64,000 bases of DNA from Streptomyces sp. WAC05374 (GCF_004353505.1 NZ_SMNQ01000006.1:1-64000), one strand, 5' to 3'. Counted from the stretch's first letter, positions 1-9,330 are shown. Notes: generated by a model not told the origin, from the letters alone. Made by a program: numbers and translations.

Positions 1-1041
1 CCAGGGCTCGGGGATACGGGGCTCGGCGTCGGCCACGATTCGTACGAGGTCGGCGGCGACCGTCCCGGGCAGCGGGCCCGACGTGGTGTTGGCGAGCATC
101 ACGGCGGTGACATCCTCCTCCACGCTCACCCACAGGCCCGCCACGAAGCCCGGCAGAGAGCCGCAGTGCCCCACCAGGGTGCGCCCCTCCCCGCGTACCA
201 GTTGCAGGCCGAGCCCATAGCCCGTGTCCCAGTTCCCGGCCTCCGGCGGCACGGCCGGGACCCGCATCTCCCGCACCGTCTCGGCGCTCAGCACCCGCTC
301 GTCCCCCTTCGCCAGGAAGGAGGCGAACCGGCACAGATCCGCGGCGGTCGACCAGAGCTGCCCCGCCGACGCCATCAGCCCCAGGTCCTCGGCCGGTTCG
401 GGCAGCACCACATCCGCCCACGGGTGCACCGCCCAGCCCTCGGCATGCGGCGCCACAGGGCGAACGGTCGTGCGCCCCAGCCCCAGAGGCTCCAGGATCT
501 CGGCCTTCAGGGCCTCCTCCCACGTCACCCCGCGCACCGCCTCCACCAGCGAACCCAGCAGCGTGTAGCCGGTGTTGGAGTAGTGGTGTCGCCGGCCCAC
601 CGGGTGCAGCAGCGGCCGCTCACCCAGTACGTCGGCAAGCTCCGGCCGCACCGTCCCGGGCGTCCGCTCCCACCACGGCGACGGCGTCTCGGCCGCCAGA
701 CCGGCGCTGTGCCCAAGGAGCTGAGCGATCGTCACCTCGCCCACACCCGTCCCGGGCAGGTGCTTCTCCAGCGAGTCGCCCAGGTCGAGCAGGCCCTCGT
801 CCCGCAGCCGCATCACCAGAACCGCGGTGAACGGCTTGGTGATGGATCCGATCCGGTACTGCGTGTCGGCATCCGGCACCCGCCCGTCGACGCTGCCGCG
901 ACCCCCCTCCCACCGCAGCCGCCCGCCCCTGCCGACCGCCCCGACGAGTGACGGCGACCGCCCCTCGGCCTGCGCGGTGGCCACCCGGTGGAAAAGGGCA
1001 CGTTCGGTGCCGGGGAGAAGTGCTTCGAATGATGACGTCAT
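1..1041 (-). CDS. Serine hydrolase, beta-lactamase/class C-like family (partial, 3' end outside window)
   Basis: Reverse-strand reading frame of 347 codons open to the window edge, so the C-terminus is missing. It begins MTSSFEALLPG. The penicillin-recognition triad is visible: S-I-T-K at residues 66-69 (nucleophile Ser66, general base Lys69), Y-S-N at about 154-156, and a late H-C-G in GHCGSLPGF that replaces K-T-G, as is usual in class C/esterase-like members of Pfam PF00144. No signal peptide or N-terminal membrane segment is seen, so a cytoplasmic esterase or D-aminopeptidase-like role is as likely as peptidoglycan hydrolysis. It lies upstream of no obvious partner and is separated from dnaB by about 235 bp. 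Substrate cannot be told from sequence. Confidence 0.85.
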   Translation of the reverse strand, partial: MTSSFEALLPGTERALFHRVATAQAEGRSPSLVGAVGRGGRLRWEGGRGSVDGRVPDADTQYRIGSITKPFTAVLVMRLRDEGLLDLGDSLEKHLPGTGVGEVTIAQLLGHSAGLAAETPSPWWERTPGTVRPELADVLGERPLLHPVGRRHHYSNTGYTLLGSLVEAVRGVTWEEALKAEILEPLGLGRTTVRPVAPHAEGWAVHPWADVVLPEPAEDLGLMASAGQLWSTAADLCRFASFLAKGDERVLSAETVREMRVPAVPPEAGNWDTGYGLGLQLVRGEGRTLVGHCGSLPGFVAGLWVSVEEDVTAVMLANTTSGPLPGTVAADLVRIVADAEPRIPEPW

Positions 1042-1276
1042 GCCCCAGGTCTATCCGCCCCACAGCCCCACCGTCGACCACATAAGGCCCCGCCGACGTG
1101 TGGGTCCACTTCCGGTGTCAGCTCCGACGGCTCGCCGACGGTCTCGACGAGTCGGCAGGTGGCTGTCTCAGGACCGGCGCCAGGTCCGGGACGTGACGTC
1201 GCTGCCTGCCGGCGTGCAGCGGCCCCGTCCCCTGGATCGGCGGATTCTGGTTTCACAGGGAGGCACCGGCCGCCGA

Positions 1277-2767
1277 TCAGGTCTGGGCCATGTCCACGAA
1301 CCGCGAATAGTGGCCCTGGAAGGCCACGGTGATCGTCGCCGTCGGACCGTTACGGTGCTTGGCCACGATCAGGTCCGCCTCGCCCGCGCGGGGCGACTCC
1401 TTCTCGTACGCGTCCTCGCGGTGCAACAGGATGACCATGTCCGCGTCCTGCTCGATGGAGCCGGATTCGCGGAGGTCCGAGACCATCGGCTTCTTGTCCG
1501 TGCGCTGCTCGGGGCCACGGTTGAGCTGTGACAGCGCGATCACCGGAAGCTCCAGCTCCTTCGCCAGCAGCTTGAGGTTTCGCGACATGTCCGAGACCTC
1601 CTGCTGCCGGCTCTCGGCCCGTTTGGAGCCGCCGGACTGCATGAGCTGGAGGTAGTCGATGACGACCAGTTTGAGGTTGTTCCGCTGCTTGAGCCGACGG
1701 CACTTCGCGCGGATCTCCATCATCGACAGATTCGGCGAGTCGTCGATGTACAGCGGGGCTTGCGACACGTCCGGCATCCGGCGCGCCAGCCGGGTCCAGT
1801 CCTCGTCCGTCATGGTGCCGGAGCGCATGTGGTGCAGCGCCACGCGTGCCTCGGCCGACAGCAGACGCATCGCGATCTCGTTGCGGCCCATTTCCAGCGA
1901 GAAAATGACACTCGGCAGGTTGTTCTTGATCGATGCCGCACGCGCGAAGTCCAGCGCCAGCGTGGACTTACCCATGGCGGGACGCGCCGCGATGACGATC
2001 ATCTGGCCGGGGTGCAGACCGTTCGTCAGCGAGTCGAAGTCCGTGAAGCCGGTCGGTACGCCGGTCATCTCGCCGCTGCGCGAGCCGATCGCCTCGATCT
2101 CGTCGAGAGCGCCCTCCATGATGTCGCCGAGCGGCAGGTAGTCCTCGCTCGTGCGCTGCTCGGTGACCGCGTAGATCTCCGCCTGGGCCGAGTTGACGAT
2201 CTCGTCGACGTCGCCGTCGGCCGCGTATCCCATCTGCGTGATCTTGGTGCCGGCCTGGACGAGCCTGCGGAGCACCGCCCGCTCGTGGACGATCTCCGCG
2301 TAGTACGAGGCGTTCGCCGCTGTCGGGACCGACTGGACCAGGGTGTGCACATACGCGGCCCCGCCCACGCGGTTGATCTCACCGCGTTTGGTCAGCTCGG
2401 CGGCCACCGTGATGGGGTCAGCCGGCTCGCCCTTGGCGTAGAGGTCCAGGATCGCGGTGTAGATGGTCTCGTGGGCCGGCTTGTAGAAGTCGTGGCCCTT
2501 GATGATCTCCACGACGTCCGCGATGGCGTCCTTGGAGAGCAGCATGCCGCCGAGCACGGACTGCTCGGCGTCGAGGTCCTGCGGCGGCACCCGCTCGAAG
2601 CCGCCCGCGCCGCTGTCCCAGGGCCCGTGCTCGCTGCCCCGCTCGTGCTGCTCGTCGCGGCCAGCACCGCGCCCCCGGCTGTCGCTGCCCCGCTGACGCG
2701 TGACGGGCAGACGGTCACTGGGTCCGGTGTCGGCCCAGGGGTCGTCCAAGGGCTCGGGGATGCTCAC
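1277..2767 (-). CDS. dnaB: Replicative DNA helicase DnaB
   Basis: 496-residue hexameric 5'-3' helicase that unwinds DNA ahead of the replisome. The N-terminal primase-interaction domain starts near residue 60 (PPQDLDAEQSVLGGML), after a charged Arg/Gly-rich extension typical of actinobacteria. The RecA-like domain carries Walker A (ARPAMGKST, about 261-269) and the VVIDYLQLM Walker B stretch. No intein interrupts the P-loop, unlike in several mycobacterial DnaB proteins. I chose the GTG start at 2767 because GGAGGAGG lies just upstream; a longer frame to 2851 has no comparable site. The upstream region holds DnaA boxes, so DnaA control of this gene is plausible but inferred. Confidence 0.96.
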   Translation of the reverse strand: MSIPEPLDDPWADTGPSDRLPVTRQRGSDSRGRGAGRDEQHERGSEHGPWDSGAGGFERVPPQDLDAEQSVLGGMLLSKDAIADVVEIIKGHDFYKPAHETIYTAILDLYAKGEPADPITVAAELTKRGEINRVGGAAYVHTLVQSVPTAANASYYAEIVHERAVLRRLVQAGTKITQMGYAADGDVDEIVNSAQAEIYAVTEQRTSEDYLPLGDIMEGALDEIEAIGSRSGEMTGVPTGFTDFDSLTNGLHPGQMIVIAARPAMGKSTLALDFARAASIKNNLPSVIFSLEMGRNEIAMRLLSAEARVALHHMRSGTMTDEDWTRLARRMPDVSQAPLYIDDSPNLSMMEIRAKCRRLKQRNNLKLVVIDYLQLMQSGGSKRAESRQQEVSDMSRNLKLLAKELELPVIALSQLNRGPEQRTDKKPMVSDLRESGSIEQDADMVILLHREDAYEKESPRAGEADLIVAKHRNGPTATITVAFQGHYSRFVDMAQT

Positions 2768-2915
2768 CGGCCCACCTCCTCCCGTCCGCTCAGCGGACCC
2801 TCGCCGTGCCACTCTTTCTACGGCACGACACTGACAAAGCGAGAGGCTCAACTCCGCTTCTGGCGCGTCGAGCGCCGGACCACGGTAGGCCCGCGGGCAC
2901 CGTCAGCCAATCTGG

Positions 2916-3004
2916 TTATCCACAGGGCCTGTGGGTGAAGACCCAGATGCTGTGGAGAACTCCGCAGAACCTGTGCACGGAGCAGGGGACAGCCGTGTGG
3001 ACAA
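2916..3004. promoter_or_regulatory. DnaA-box cluster in the dnaB upstream region
   Basis: The 424-bp gap between dnaB and the MATE gene has no gene. It contains two perfect DnaA boxes, TTATCCACA at 2916-2924 (+) and TGTGGACAA at 2996-3004 (the reverse complement of TTGTCCACA), plus a one-mismatch site TGTGGAGAA at 2951-2959. The rest holds the divergent promoters, which I cannot place with confidence. Confidence 0.65.
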
Positions 3005-3191
3005 ACTCATAGCCACACCCGAGAAAGGGCGCTGACCTGGCGTTTTTCCATCCACCGGCTGTGGGGGAGAAAAACTTTTCCCGGCGGACCAAGATCAGAA
3101 CAAACGGCGCACACCCGGAGCGTCAACTCCCTGATCGGTAAGGACCCCCACCCCCTTGCATCTCTTACCTGTGGAAGATTAGATTGCTCCC

Positions 3192-4529
3192 ATGAACCAG
3201 GCCCTCGCGCGACCGAAGAGTGAACGGCGCCGGCACGACCGCGAGATCATCGCGCTCGCCGTGCCGGCCTTCGGAGCACTCGTCGCCGAGCCGCTCTTCG
3301 TGATGGTCGACAGCGCCATCGTCGGCCACCTCGGCACCGCCCAGCTCGCCGGTCTCGGTATCGCGGCCGCCCTGCTGTCCACCGCCGTGAGCGTCTTCGT
3401 CTTCCTGGCCTACGCCACCACCGCGGCCGTTGCCCGCCGGGTGGGCGCCGGCGATCTGCCGTCGGCCATCCGCCAGGGCATGGACGGTATCTGGCTGGCC
3501 CTGCTCCTGGGCCTGGCCGTCATCGCCGTCACCCTTCCGGCCGCACCCTGGCTCGTCGACCTCTTCGGCGCCTCCGGCACCGCCGCCCCGCACGCCACCA
3601 CCTATCTCCGCATATCCAGCCTGGGCATACCGGCGATGCTCATCGTCCTGGCCGCCACCGGCGTGCTCCGCGGGCTCCAGGACACCAGGACACCCCTCTA
3701 CGTCGCCATCGCCGGCTTCGCGGCCAACGCCCTGCTCAATGTGGCGCTCGTCTACGGCGCCGGCCTCGGCATCGCCGGCTCCGCCTGGGGCACCGTCATC
3801 GCCCAGTGCGGCATGGCCGCTGCCTACCTCCTCGTGGTCGTCCGGGGAGCACGGCGCCATGGAGCCTCCCTGCGGCCCGACGCGGCCGGCATACGGGCGA
3901 GCGCCCAGGCAGGGGTGCCGCTCCTGGTCCGCACACTCTCCCTGCGAGCCATCCTGATGATCGCCACCGCCGTGGCCGCCCGGCTCGGCGACGCGGATGT
4001 GGCCGCCCACCAGATCATCCTGTCCCTGTGGAGCCTGATGGCCTTCGCTCTGGACGCCATCGCCATCGCCGGCCAGGCGATCATCGGCCGCTACCTGGGC
4101 GCCGGCGACACCGAGGGAGCACGGAAGGTCTGCCGCCGCATGGTGGAGTGGGGCATCGCCTCCGGCCTGGTACTCGGTGCGCTGATCATCGTGGCCCGCC
4201 CGCTCTTCGTGCCGCTGTTCACCGCCGACCCCACGGTCAAGGACACGCTCCTGCCCGCGCTGCTGGCCGTCGCTCTCGTGCAGCCGATCGCCGGAGTCGT
4301 CTTCGTCCTGGACGGTGTGCTGATGGGTGCCGGGGACGGGCCTTATCTGGCCGGCGCCATGGTGCTGACGCTCGCCGCCTTCGCCCCGGTGGCCCTGCTG
4401 GTGCCCGCCCTGGGCGGCGGTCTGACGGCCCTGTGGTGGGCGATGGGTCTGATGATGACCGTGCGGATGCTGACGCTCTGGCTGCGCGCCAGGTCCGGCC
4501 ATTGGCTGGTCACCGGTGCCACCCGCTGA
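3192..4529 (+). CDS. MATE family efflux transporter (DinF-like)
   Basis: 445-residue integral membrane protein with about 12 hydrophobic segments in two similar halves, the usual size and layout for multidrug and toxin extrusion (MATE) exporters. These proteins use a proton or sodium gradient to expel cationic drugs or metabolites. The first half starts with the family-like stretch EIIALAVPAFGALVAEPLF followed by DSAIVGHLGTAQLAGLGIA. The cytosolic N-terminus is short and basic. The ATG at 3192 has only a weak ribosome-binding site upstream, but the membrane topology fits this start. It diverges from dnaB and converges on the ribosomal-protein operon. The substrate cannot be assigned. Confidence 0.9.
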   Translation: MNQALARPKSERRRHDREIIALAVPAFGALVAEPLFVMVDSAIVGHLGTAQLAGLGIAAALLSTAVSVFVFLAYATTAAVARRVGAGDLPSAIRQGMDGIWLALLLGLAVIAVTLPAAPWLVDLFGASGTAAPHATTYLRISSLGIPAMLIVLAATGVLRGLQDTRTPLYVAIAGFAANALLNVALVYGAGLGIAGSAWGTVIAQCGMAAAYLLVVVRGARRHGASLRPDAAGIRASAQAGVPLLVRTLSLRAILMIATAVAARLGDADVAAHQIILSLWSLMAFALDAIAIAGQAIIGRYLGAGDTEGARKVCRRMVEWGIASGLVLGALIIVARPLFVPLFTADPTVKDTLLPALLAVALVQPIAGVVFVLDGVLMGAGDGPYLAGAMVLTLAAFAPVALLVPALGGGLTALWWAMGLMMTVRMLTLWLRARSGHWLVTGATR

Positions 4530-4589
4530 CCATCGCAGCACCGCCACCCGCTGACCGTCGCATCACGCCGAACGCCGGGCACTCGCTCC

Positions 4590-4603
4590 GTTTCACGTGA
4601 AAC
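4590..4603. other. parS site (ParB-binding)
   Basis: Perfect GTTTCACGTGAAAC palindrome between the MATE gene and rplI, both of which end here. This is the outermost left parS seen in the window, about 34 kb from oriC. Confidence 0.93.
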
Positions 4604-4640
4604 ACAGCGCCGAGCCACCGGATGGGCGGCACCGACAGCG

Positions 4641-4670
4641 GAAGGGCCGCACCCGGAGGTGCGGCCCTTC
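4641..4670. terminator. Bidirectional hairpin terminator
   Basis: Perfect 13-bp stem (GAAGGGCCGCACC and its complement) with a CGGA loop, placed between the converging MATE gene and the rplI operon. It has no long U tract, as is common in Streptomyces. Confidence 0.75.
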
Positions 4671-4713
4671 TGTACTGCTTGGACGATCGCTGTCCGATCG
4701 CTGAGCGTCAGGC

Positions 4714-5160
4714 TCAGGCGGCGACGATCTCGACGCCGAGCTTCGCGACGACCTCGGCGTGCAGGCGCACGGAGACCTGGTGCGAACCCAGGGTCTTGAT
4801 CGGCGAGCCGAGCTCGACACGGCGCTTGTCGACCTCCGGGCCGCCCGCCGACTTGATCGCCGCAGCGATGTCGGCCGGGGTCACGGAGCCGAAGAGACGG
4901 CCGGCGTCGCCGGAGCGAACGGCCAGGCGCACCTTCGTGCCCTCGAGCTGGGCCTTGATCTCGTTGGCCTGCTCGATGGTCGCGATCTCGTGGATCTTGC
5001 GGGCGCGGCGGATCTGCGCCACGTCCTTCTCGCCACCCTTGGTCCAGCGGATCGCGAAACCACGCGGGACCAGGTAGTTGCGAGCGTAACCGTCCTTGAC
5101 GTCGACGACGTCACCAGCGGTGCCGAGGCCGGAGACCTCGTGCTTGAGGATGATCTTCAT
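4714..5160 (-). CDS. rplI: 50S ribosomal protein L9 (bL9)
   Basis: 148 residues, the normal length for bL9. The N-terminal rRNA-binding domain is clear: [30 protein letters not shown] with the conserved [17 protein letters not shown] pattern. A long connecting helix follows and then the C-terminal domain ([14 protein letters not shown]). It is the last gene of rpsF-ssb-rpsR-rplI and lies 18 bp after rpsR, so it is almost certainly co-transcribed and ends at the hairpin at 4641-4670. Confidence 0.98.
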   Translation of the reverse strand: MKIILKHEVSGLGTAGDVVDVKDGYARNYLVPRGFAIRWTKGGEKDVAQIRRARKIHEIATIEQANEIKAQLEGTKVRLAVRSGDAGRLFGSVTPADIAAAIKSAGGPEVDKRRVELGSPIKTLGSHQVSVRLHAEVVAKLGVEIVAA

Positions 5161-5178
5161 GTTTCGGTCACCCTCCCC

Positions 5179-5415
5179 TTATCGCGCGGTGGACGTGTAG
5201 GGCAGCAGCGCCATCTCACGGCTGTTCTTGACGGCCGTGGCGACGTCACGCTGGTGCTGCGTGCAGTTGCCGGTGACGCGGCGGGCACGGATCTTGCCGC
5301 GGTCGGAAATGAACTTCCGCAGCATGTTCGTGTCCTTGTAGTCCACGTAAGCGGTCTTGTCCTTGCAGAATGCGCAGACCTTCTTCTTCGGCTTGCGCAC
5401 AGGCGGCTTCGCCAT
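5179..5415 (-). CDS. rpsR: 30S ribosomal protein S18 (bS18), zinc-type
   Basis: 78-residue bS18, which sits next to bS6 on the 30S platform. It keeps the Cys pairs (VCAFC near the N-terminus and a later TGNC) of the zinc-binding C+ form. Many actinobacteria also carry a zinc-free S18 copy elsewhere that is induced on zinc starvation; this operon copy is the standard one. A clear GGAGA site precedes the ATG. It lies between ssb and rplI in the conserved operon. Confidence 0.97.
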   Translation of the reverse strand: MAKPPVRKPKKKVCAFCKDKTAYVDYKDTNMLRKFISDRGKIRARRVTGNCTQHQRDVATAVKNSREMALLPYTSTAR

Positions 5416-5476
5416 GGTGTATCTCCTGTGTGATCAAGAAGTGGGGTACGAACCCGGCCCCTGAAAGCCCTGGGGC

Positions 5477-6055
5477 TTAGAAGGGGGGCTCGTCCGAGTA
5501 GCCGCCGCCGGAACCGCCGGAGCTTCCGCCCCAGCCGCCTCCGCCGCCCTGCTGCTGGCCGCCGGCCGGCGCGCTGGTCGCCCACGGGTCGTCGGCGGGA
5601 GCGCCGCCACCCTGCTGGCCACCACCCGGGGCACCGCCCCAGTTGCCGCCGCCCTGCTGGCCACCGCCGTAGCCGCCCTGGCCACCGCGGCCGGTGGTCT
5701 TGGTGACCTTGGCCGTGGCGTTCTTGAGGCTGGGGCCGACTTCCTCGACGTCCAGCTCGAAGACCGTGCGCTTGACGCCCTCGCGGTCCTCGTAGGACCG
5801 CTGCTTCAGCCGGCCCTGCACGACGACGCGCATGCCTCGCTGAAGCGACTCGGCGACGTTCTCCGCCGCCTGGCGCCAGACCGAGCAGGTCAGGAACAGG
5901 CTCTCGCCGTCCTTCCACTCATTGGTCTGACGGTCGAAGGTGCGGGGAGTGGACGCGACGCGGAACTTCGCGACCGCCGCACCGGACGGGGTGAAGCGCA
6001 GCTCGGGGTCGTCGACAAGATTGCCGACGACCGTGATGACGGTCTCGCCTGCCAT
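5477..6055 (-). CDS. ssb: Single-stranded DNA-binding protein SsbA
   Basis: 192 residues. The N-terminal OB fold spans about residues 1-115 ([24 protein letters not shown], then [26 protein letters not shown]). A Gly/Gln-rich flexible linker of about 65 residues follows, ending in the acidic tip SDEPPF that recruits replication and repair partners. The length, linker and tip fit the essential SsbA rather than the shorter SsbB paralogue found elsewhere in Streptomyces. It sits between rpsF and rpsR, so its expression is tied to ribosomal protein synthesis. Confidence 0.97.
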   Translation of the reverse strand: MAGETVITVVGNLVDDPELRFTPSGAAVAKFRVASTPRTFDRQTNEWKDGESLFLTCSVWRQAAENVAESLQRGMRVVVQGRLKQRSYEDREGVKRTVFELDVEEVGPSLKNATAKVTKTTGRGGQGGYGGGQQGGGNWGGAPGGGQQGGGAPADDPWATSAPAGGQQQGGGGGWGGSSGGSGGGYSDEPPF

Positions 6056-6129
6056 GGGGAACCTCTCGGCGGGATTGCTTCTGGCTGCTTGCTGCTGCTA
6101 CTCGAACCCGATGACCTCTGAGCAGATGC

Positions 6130-6420
6130 TCAGTGGGTCTCGGGGCGGAGGACCTTGGTCCGGAGGACCGACTCGTTCAGGTTCATCTGGCGGTCGAGCT
6201 CCTTGACGACCGCAGGCTCGGCCTGCAGGTCGATGACCGAGTAGATGCCCTCGGGCTTCTTCTTGATCTCGTAAGCGAGACGACGACGGCCCCAGGTGTC
6301 GACCTTCTCCACCTTTCCGTTGCCCTCACGGACGACGGAGAGGAAGTTCTCGATCAGCGGGGAGACAGCGCGCTCCTCGAGATCGGGGTCGAGGATGACC
6401 ATCACCTCGTAGTGACGCAT
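6130..6420 (-). CDS. rpsF: 30S ribosomal protein S6 (bS6)
   Basis: 96-residue bS6 beginning [19 protein letters not shown], normal for the family. I place the start at 6420, not at the upstream ATG at 6513, because AAAGGAGGTGGG precedes this ATG and the family N-terminus begins here. First gene of the rpsF-ssb-rpsR-rplI operon; its promoter must lie in the 270-bp gap upstream, which has no other gene on this strand. Confidence 0.97.
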   Translation of the reverse strand: MRHYEVMVILDPDLEERAVSPLIENFLSVVREGNGKVEKVDTWGRRRLAYEIKKKPEGIYSVIDLQAEPAVVKELDRQMNLNESVLRTKVLRPETH

Positions 6421-6691
6421 GTGGAACCCACCTCCTTTGGACTCAGCGGCCACGGTCGTTCCGTGGCAGGAGGGTCGTGATGCGTGAGCAACGGTATCGG
6501 CCACCACTGACAATCGCCCTCATCGAGTGAGGGACCCTGATCAGGGCATGGGCAGACACCGGTGCAGACCGTACAGAGTACCCGCACACCGGCTTCCGGT
6601 TGAAATCCTGTGGCCAGGGGACGCAATCTGTACACATCGGGTGCGTGCGGCGCTACGATGCGCCGCCTTCCGGCACAGCCAGGAGGACCTC

Positions 6692-7006
6692 ATGGCCCAG
6701 GCATTCCACCGTCACCCCACGTCGTCGCTCTTCGCCACGGACGGCAAGCCCCATCCGCTCCAGGACACGCTGATGGCGGTGACCCTGGTACTGGGTGCCG
6801 TCGCCTTCATCACGGCCCAGTTCCACAGCCTCCACCTGATCAGCTCGTGGACGGGTCTGATCGGCCTCGTCACCGGCGCCTACGGCCAGTACATCTCCGA
6901 GACGACACGCGAACGCACCCTGCTGATCATCGGCCTGGGCGCCTCGGCGGTCGGCTTCGGTCTCGGCATGGCGCACGGCGGCCTCTTCGGGGGTGTACTC
7001 GGTTAG
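6692..7006 (+). CDS. Small membrane protein of unknown function
   Basis: 104 residues with an AGGAGG ribosome-binding site 6 bp before the ATG. It has a soluble, His-rich N-terminus (AQAFHRHPTSSLFATDGKPH) followed by three hydrophobic segments (about residues 28-45, 50-68 and 78-100), with a short TTRER loop before the last. No catalytic or binding motif is visible. It is transcribed away from the ribosomal operon and towards the FemAB-type gene 110 bp downstream, which might make it part of that envelope cluster. No function is assigned. Confidence 0.75.
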   Translation: MAQAFHRHPTSSLFATDGKPHPLQDTLMAVTLVLGAVAFITAQFHSLHLISSWTGLIGLVTGAYGQYISETTRERTLLIIGLGASAVGFGLGMAHGGLFGGVLG

Positions 7007-7115
7007 GCCCTCCTGGCGTACAGCCAGTCGGGGCGCTCCCCGGTGCCAGTAGGCTTCGGCGCGAGAGCCGGAGCCCCTGTACCCATGGGGACACACCTGC
7101 CGAGGAGCGCCCCGC

Positions 7116-8234
7116 ATGAGCCTGACCCTGAGGACCATCAGCCGAGAGCAGCATCTGGCATACATCCAGAGCCTGCCTGCGGCGAGTCACTGCCAGGTCC
7201 CCGCATGGGCTGATGTGAAGACCGAGTGGCGCTCGGAGAACCTGGGCTGGTTCGACAAGGACGGCCAGCTCGTCGGCGCCGGGCTGGTGCTGTACCGCCA
7301 GCTCCCGAAGATCAAGCGGTACCTCGCGTATCTCCCCGAGGGCCCGGTGATCAACTGGTACGCGCCGAACCTGGACGACTGGCTCCAGCCGATGCTGGCG
7401 CACCTGAAGCACCAGGGCGCCTTCTCCGTGAAGATGGGCCCGCCGGTCGTCATCCGGCGCTGGGACGCGGGCGCGATCAAGTCCGGCATCCAGGACCCGG
7501 ACGTCAAGCGGCTGCGCGACGTCGAGGCCACGCACATCGAGCCGCGTGCCTTCGAGGTGTCCGACCGGCTGCGCAAGATGGGCTGGCAGCAGGGCGAGGA
7601 CGGCGGCGCCGGCTTCGGTGACGTACAGCCCCGCTACGTCTTCCAGGTGCCGCTGGCGAACCGTTCGCTCGACGACGTCCTCAAGGGCTTCAACCAGCTC
7701 TGGCGGCGCAACATCAAGAAGGCCGAGAAGGCCGGCGTCGAGGTCGTCCAGGGCGGCTACGAGGATCTCGCCGAGTGGCAGCGGCTGTACGAGATCACCG
7801 CCGTGCGCGACCGGTTCCGCCCCCGCCCGCTGTCGTACTTCCAGCGCATGTGGACCGTCCTCAACAACGAGGACCCCAACCGCATGCGGCTGTACTTCGC
7901 GCGCCACAACGGCGTGAACCTGTCGGCGGCGACCATGCTCGTCGTCGGCGGTCACGTCTGGTACTCCTACGGCGCCTCCGACAACATCGGCCGTGAGGTC
8001 CGGCCCTCGAACGCGATGCAGTGGCGGATGCTGCGCGACGCCTACGCGATGGGGGCGACGGTCTACGACCTCCGCGGCATCTCCGACTCGCTGGACGAGA
8101 CGGACCACCTCTTCGGCCTGATCCAGTTCAAGGTGGGCACGGGCGGCGAGGCCGTCGAGTACATCGGCGAGTGGGACTTCCCGCTGAACAAGCTGCTGCA
8201 CAAGGCGCTCGACATCTACATGTCCCGCCGCTGA
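7116..8234 (+). CDS. FemAB/FemX-type lipid II:amino acid peptidyltransferase
   Basis: 372 residues of the FemABX family, which uses aminoacyl-tRNA to add amino acids to the lysine or LL-diaminopimelate side chain of lipid II. Streptomyces peptidoglycan has a single glycine bridge, so a glycyl transferase (FemX role) is the natural inference. The duplicated GNAT-like folds are visible: an N-terminal half with LVGAGLVLYRQLPKIKRYLAYLPEGP and a C-terminal half with RHNGVNLSAATMLVVGGHVWYSYGAS and YDLRGISDSLDETDHLFGL. The GAGGAG site fixes the start. The next gene is an alanine-racemase-like protein 64 bp downstream, probably in the same transcript. Confidence 0.88.
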   Translation: MSLTLRTISREQHLAYIQSLPAASHCQVPAWADVKTEWRSENLGWFDKDGQLVGAGLVLYRQLPKIKRYLAYLPEGPVINWYAPNLDDWLQPMLAHLKHQGAFSVKMGPPVVIRRWDAGAIKSGIQDPDVKRLRDVEATHIEPRAFEVSDRLRKMGWQQGEDGGAGFGDVQPRYVFQVPLANRSLDDVLKGFNQLWRRNIKKAEKAGVEVVQGGYEDLAEWQRLYEITAVRDRFRPRPLSYFQRMWTVLNNEDPNRMRLYFARHNGVNLSAATMLVVGGHVWYSYGASDNIGREVRPSNAMQWRMLRDAYAMGATVYDLRGISDSLDETDHLFGLIQFKVGTGGEAVEYIGEWDFPLNKLLHKALDIYMSRR

Positions 8235-8298
8235 CGCTTCCGTAGTCTCGTACATACCTTTGATACACCGCAGCCATCAGAAAGGTTCCGGGCCGGCC

Positions 8299-9330
8299 AT
8301 GGCGCTCTCCCTCTACGTCGACACCGCTCGCTGGCGGGCGCACCAGAAGTCCGTGATCGACCAGTTCCCGGGCATCGTCCCGGTGTGCAAGGGCAACGGT
8401 TACGGCTTCGGCCACGAGCGGCTCTCCGAGGAGGCGTCCCGCTTCGGGGCCGACATGCTGGCGGTCGGCACGACGTACGAGGCGGCCCGGATCAAGGACT
8501 GGTTCGGCGGTGACCTGCTGGTCCTCACCCCGTTCCGCCGGGGCGAGGAACCGGTTCCGCTGCCGGACCGGGTGATCCGCTCGGTGTCGTCCGTCGACGG
8601 CGTCCACGCCCTCGTCGGCGCCCGGGTCGTCATCGAGTGCATGAGCTCGATGAAGCGGCACGGCATCGGCGAGCACGAGCTCGGCCAGCTCCACGCGGCC
8701 ATAGAGGACGTGCGCCTGGAGGGCTTCGCCCTGCACCTGCCGCTGGACCGCACGGACGGCACCGACGCCGTCGAGGAGGTCATCGGCTGGATGGACCGGC
8801 TGCGGGCCGCCCGGCTGCCGCTGCACACCATGTTCGTCAGTCACCTGAAGGCCGAGGAGCAGGCGCGGCTCCAGCAGCAGTTCCCGCAGACCCGGTTCCG
8901 GGCGCGGATCGGCACGCGGCTGTGGCTGGGCGACCACGAGGCGACCGAGTACCGGGGTGCGGTGCTGGACGTCACGCGCGTCGCCAAGGGGGACCGTTTC
9001 GGCTACCGCCAGCAGAAGGCGGCCTCCGACGGCTGGCTGGTCGTCGTCGCCGGCGGCACGTCGCACGGCGTGGGCCTGGAGGCCCCGAAGGCGATGCATG
9101 GCGTGATGCCCCGCGCCAAGGGCGTGGCCCGGGCCGGCCTGGCGACCGTGAACCGGAACCTGTCGCCCTTCGTGTGGGCGGGCAAGCAGCGCTGGTTCGC
9201 CGAGCCCCCGCACATGCAGGTGTCGATCCTCTTCGTCCCGTCGGACGCCCAGGAGCCCAAGGTCGGCGACGAGCTGGTGGCCCACCTGCGGCACACCACG
9301 ACCCAGTTCGACCGCCTGGTCGAGCGCTAG
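8299..9330 (+). CDS. Alanine racemase-like PLP (fold type III) protein
   Basis: 343 residues. The N-terminus keeps the PLP-lysine pattern of alanine racemases as VCKGNGYGFG (Lys31). The C-terminal part has DVTRVAKGDRFGYRQQ, resembling the racemase beta domain, but it is shorter and divergent, and I cannot identify the usual catalytic tyrosine with confidence. True alanine racemases are about 370-390 residues, and Streptomyces carries a canonical alr elsewhere. This protein could be a racemase of a different amino acid, a PLP carrier, or a cell-wall accessory to the FemAB-type enzyme just upstream. Start taken at the ATG after AGAAAGG; a longer frame from 8260 lacks support. Confidence 0.75.
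   Translation: MALSLYVDTARWRAHQKSVIDQFPGIVPVCKGNGYGFGHERLSEEASRFGADMLAVGTTYEAARIKDWFGGDLLVLTPFRRGEEPVPLPDRVIRSVSSVDGVHALVGARVVIECMSSMKRHGIGEHELGQLHAAIEDVRLEGFALHLPLDRTDGTDAVEEVIGWMDRLRAARLPLHTMFVSHLKAEEQARLQQQFPQTRFRARIGTRLWLGDHEATEYRGAVLDVTRVAKGDRFGYRQQKAASDGWLVVVAGGTSHGVGLEAPKAMHGVMPRAKGVARAGLATVNRNLSPFVWAGKQRWFAEPPHMQVSILFVPSDAQEPKVGDELVAHLRHTTTQFDRLVER

Noticed and set aside
1277..2767. Possible intein in dnaB, as in mycobacteria
   Set aside because: The P-loop region is uninterrupted and the protein has the normal length of 496 residues.
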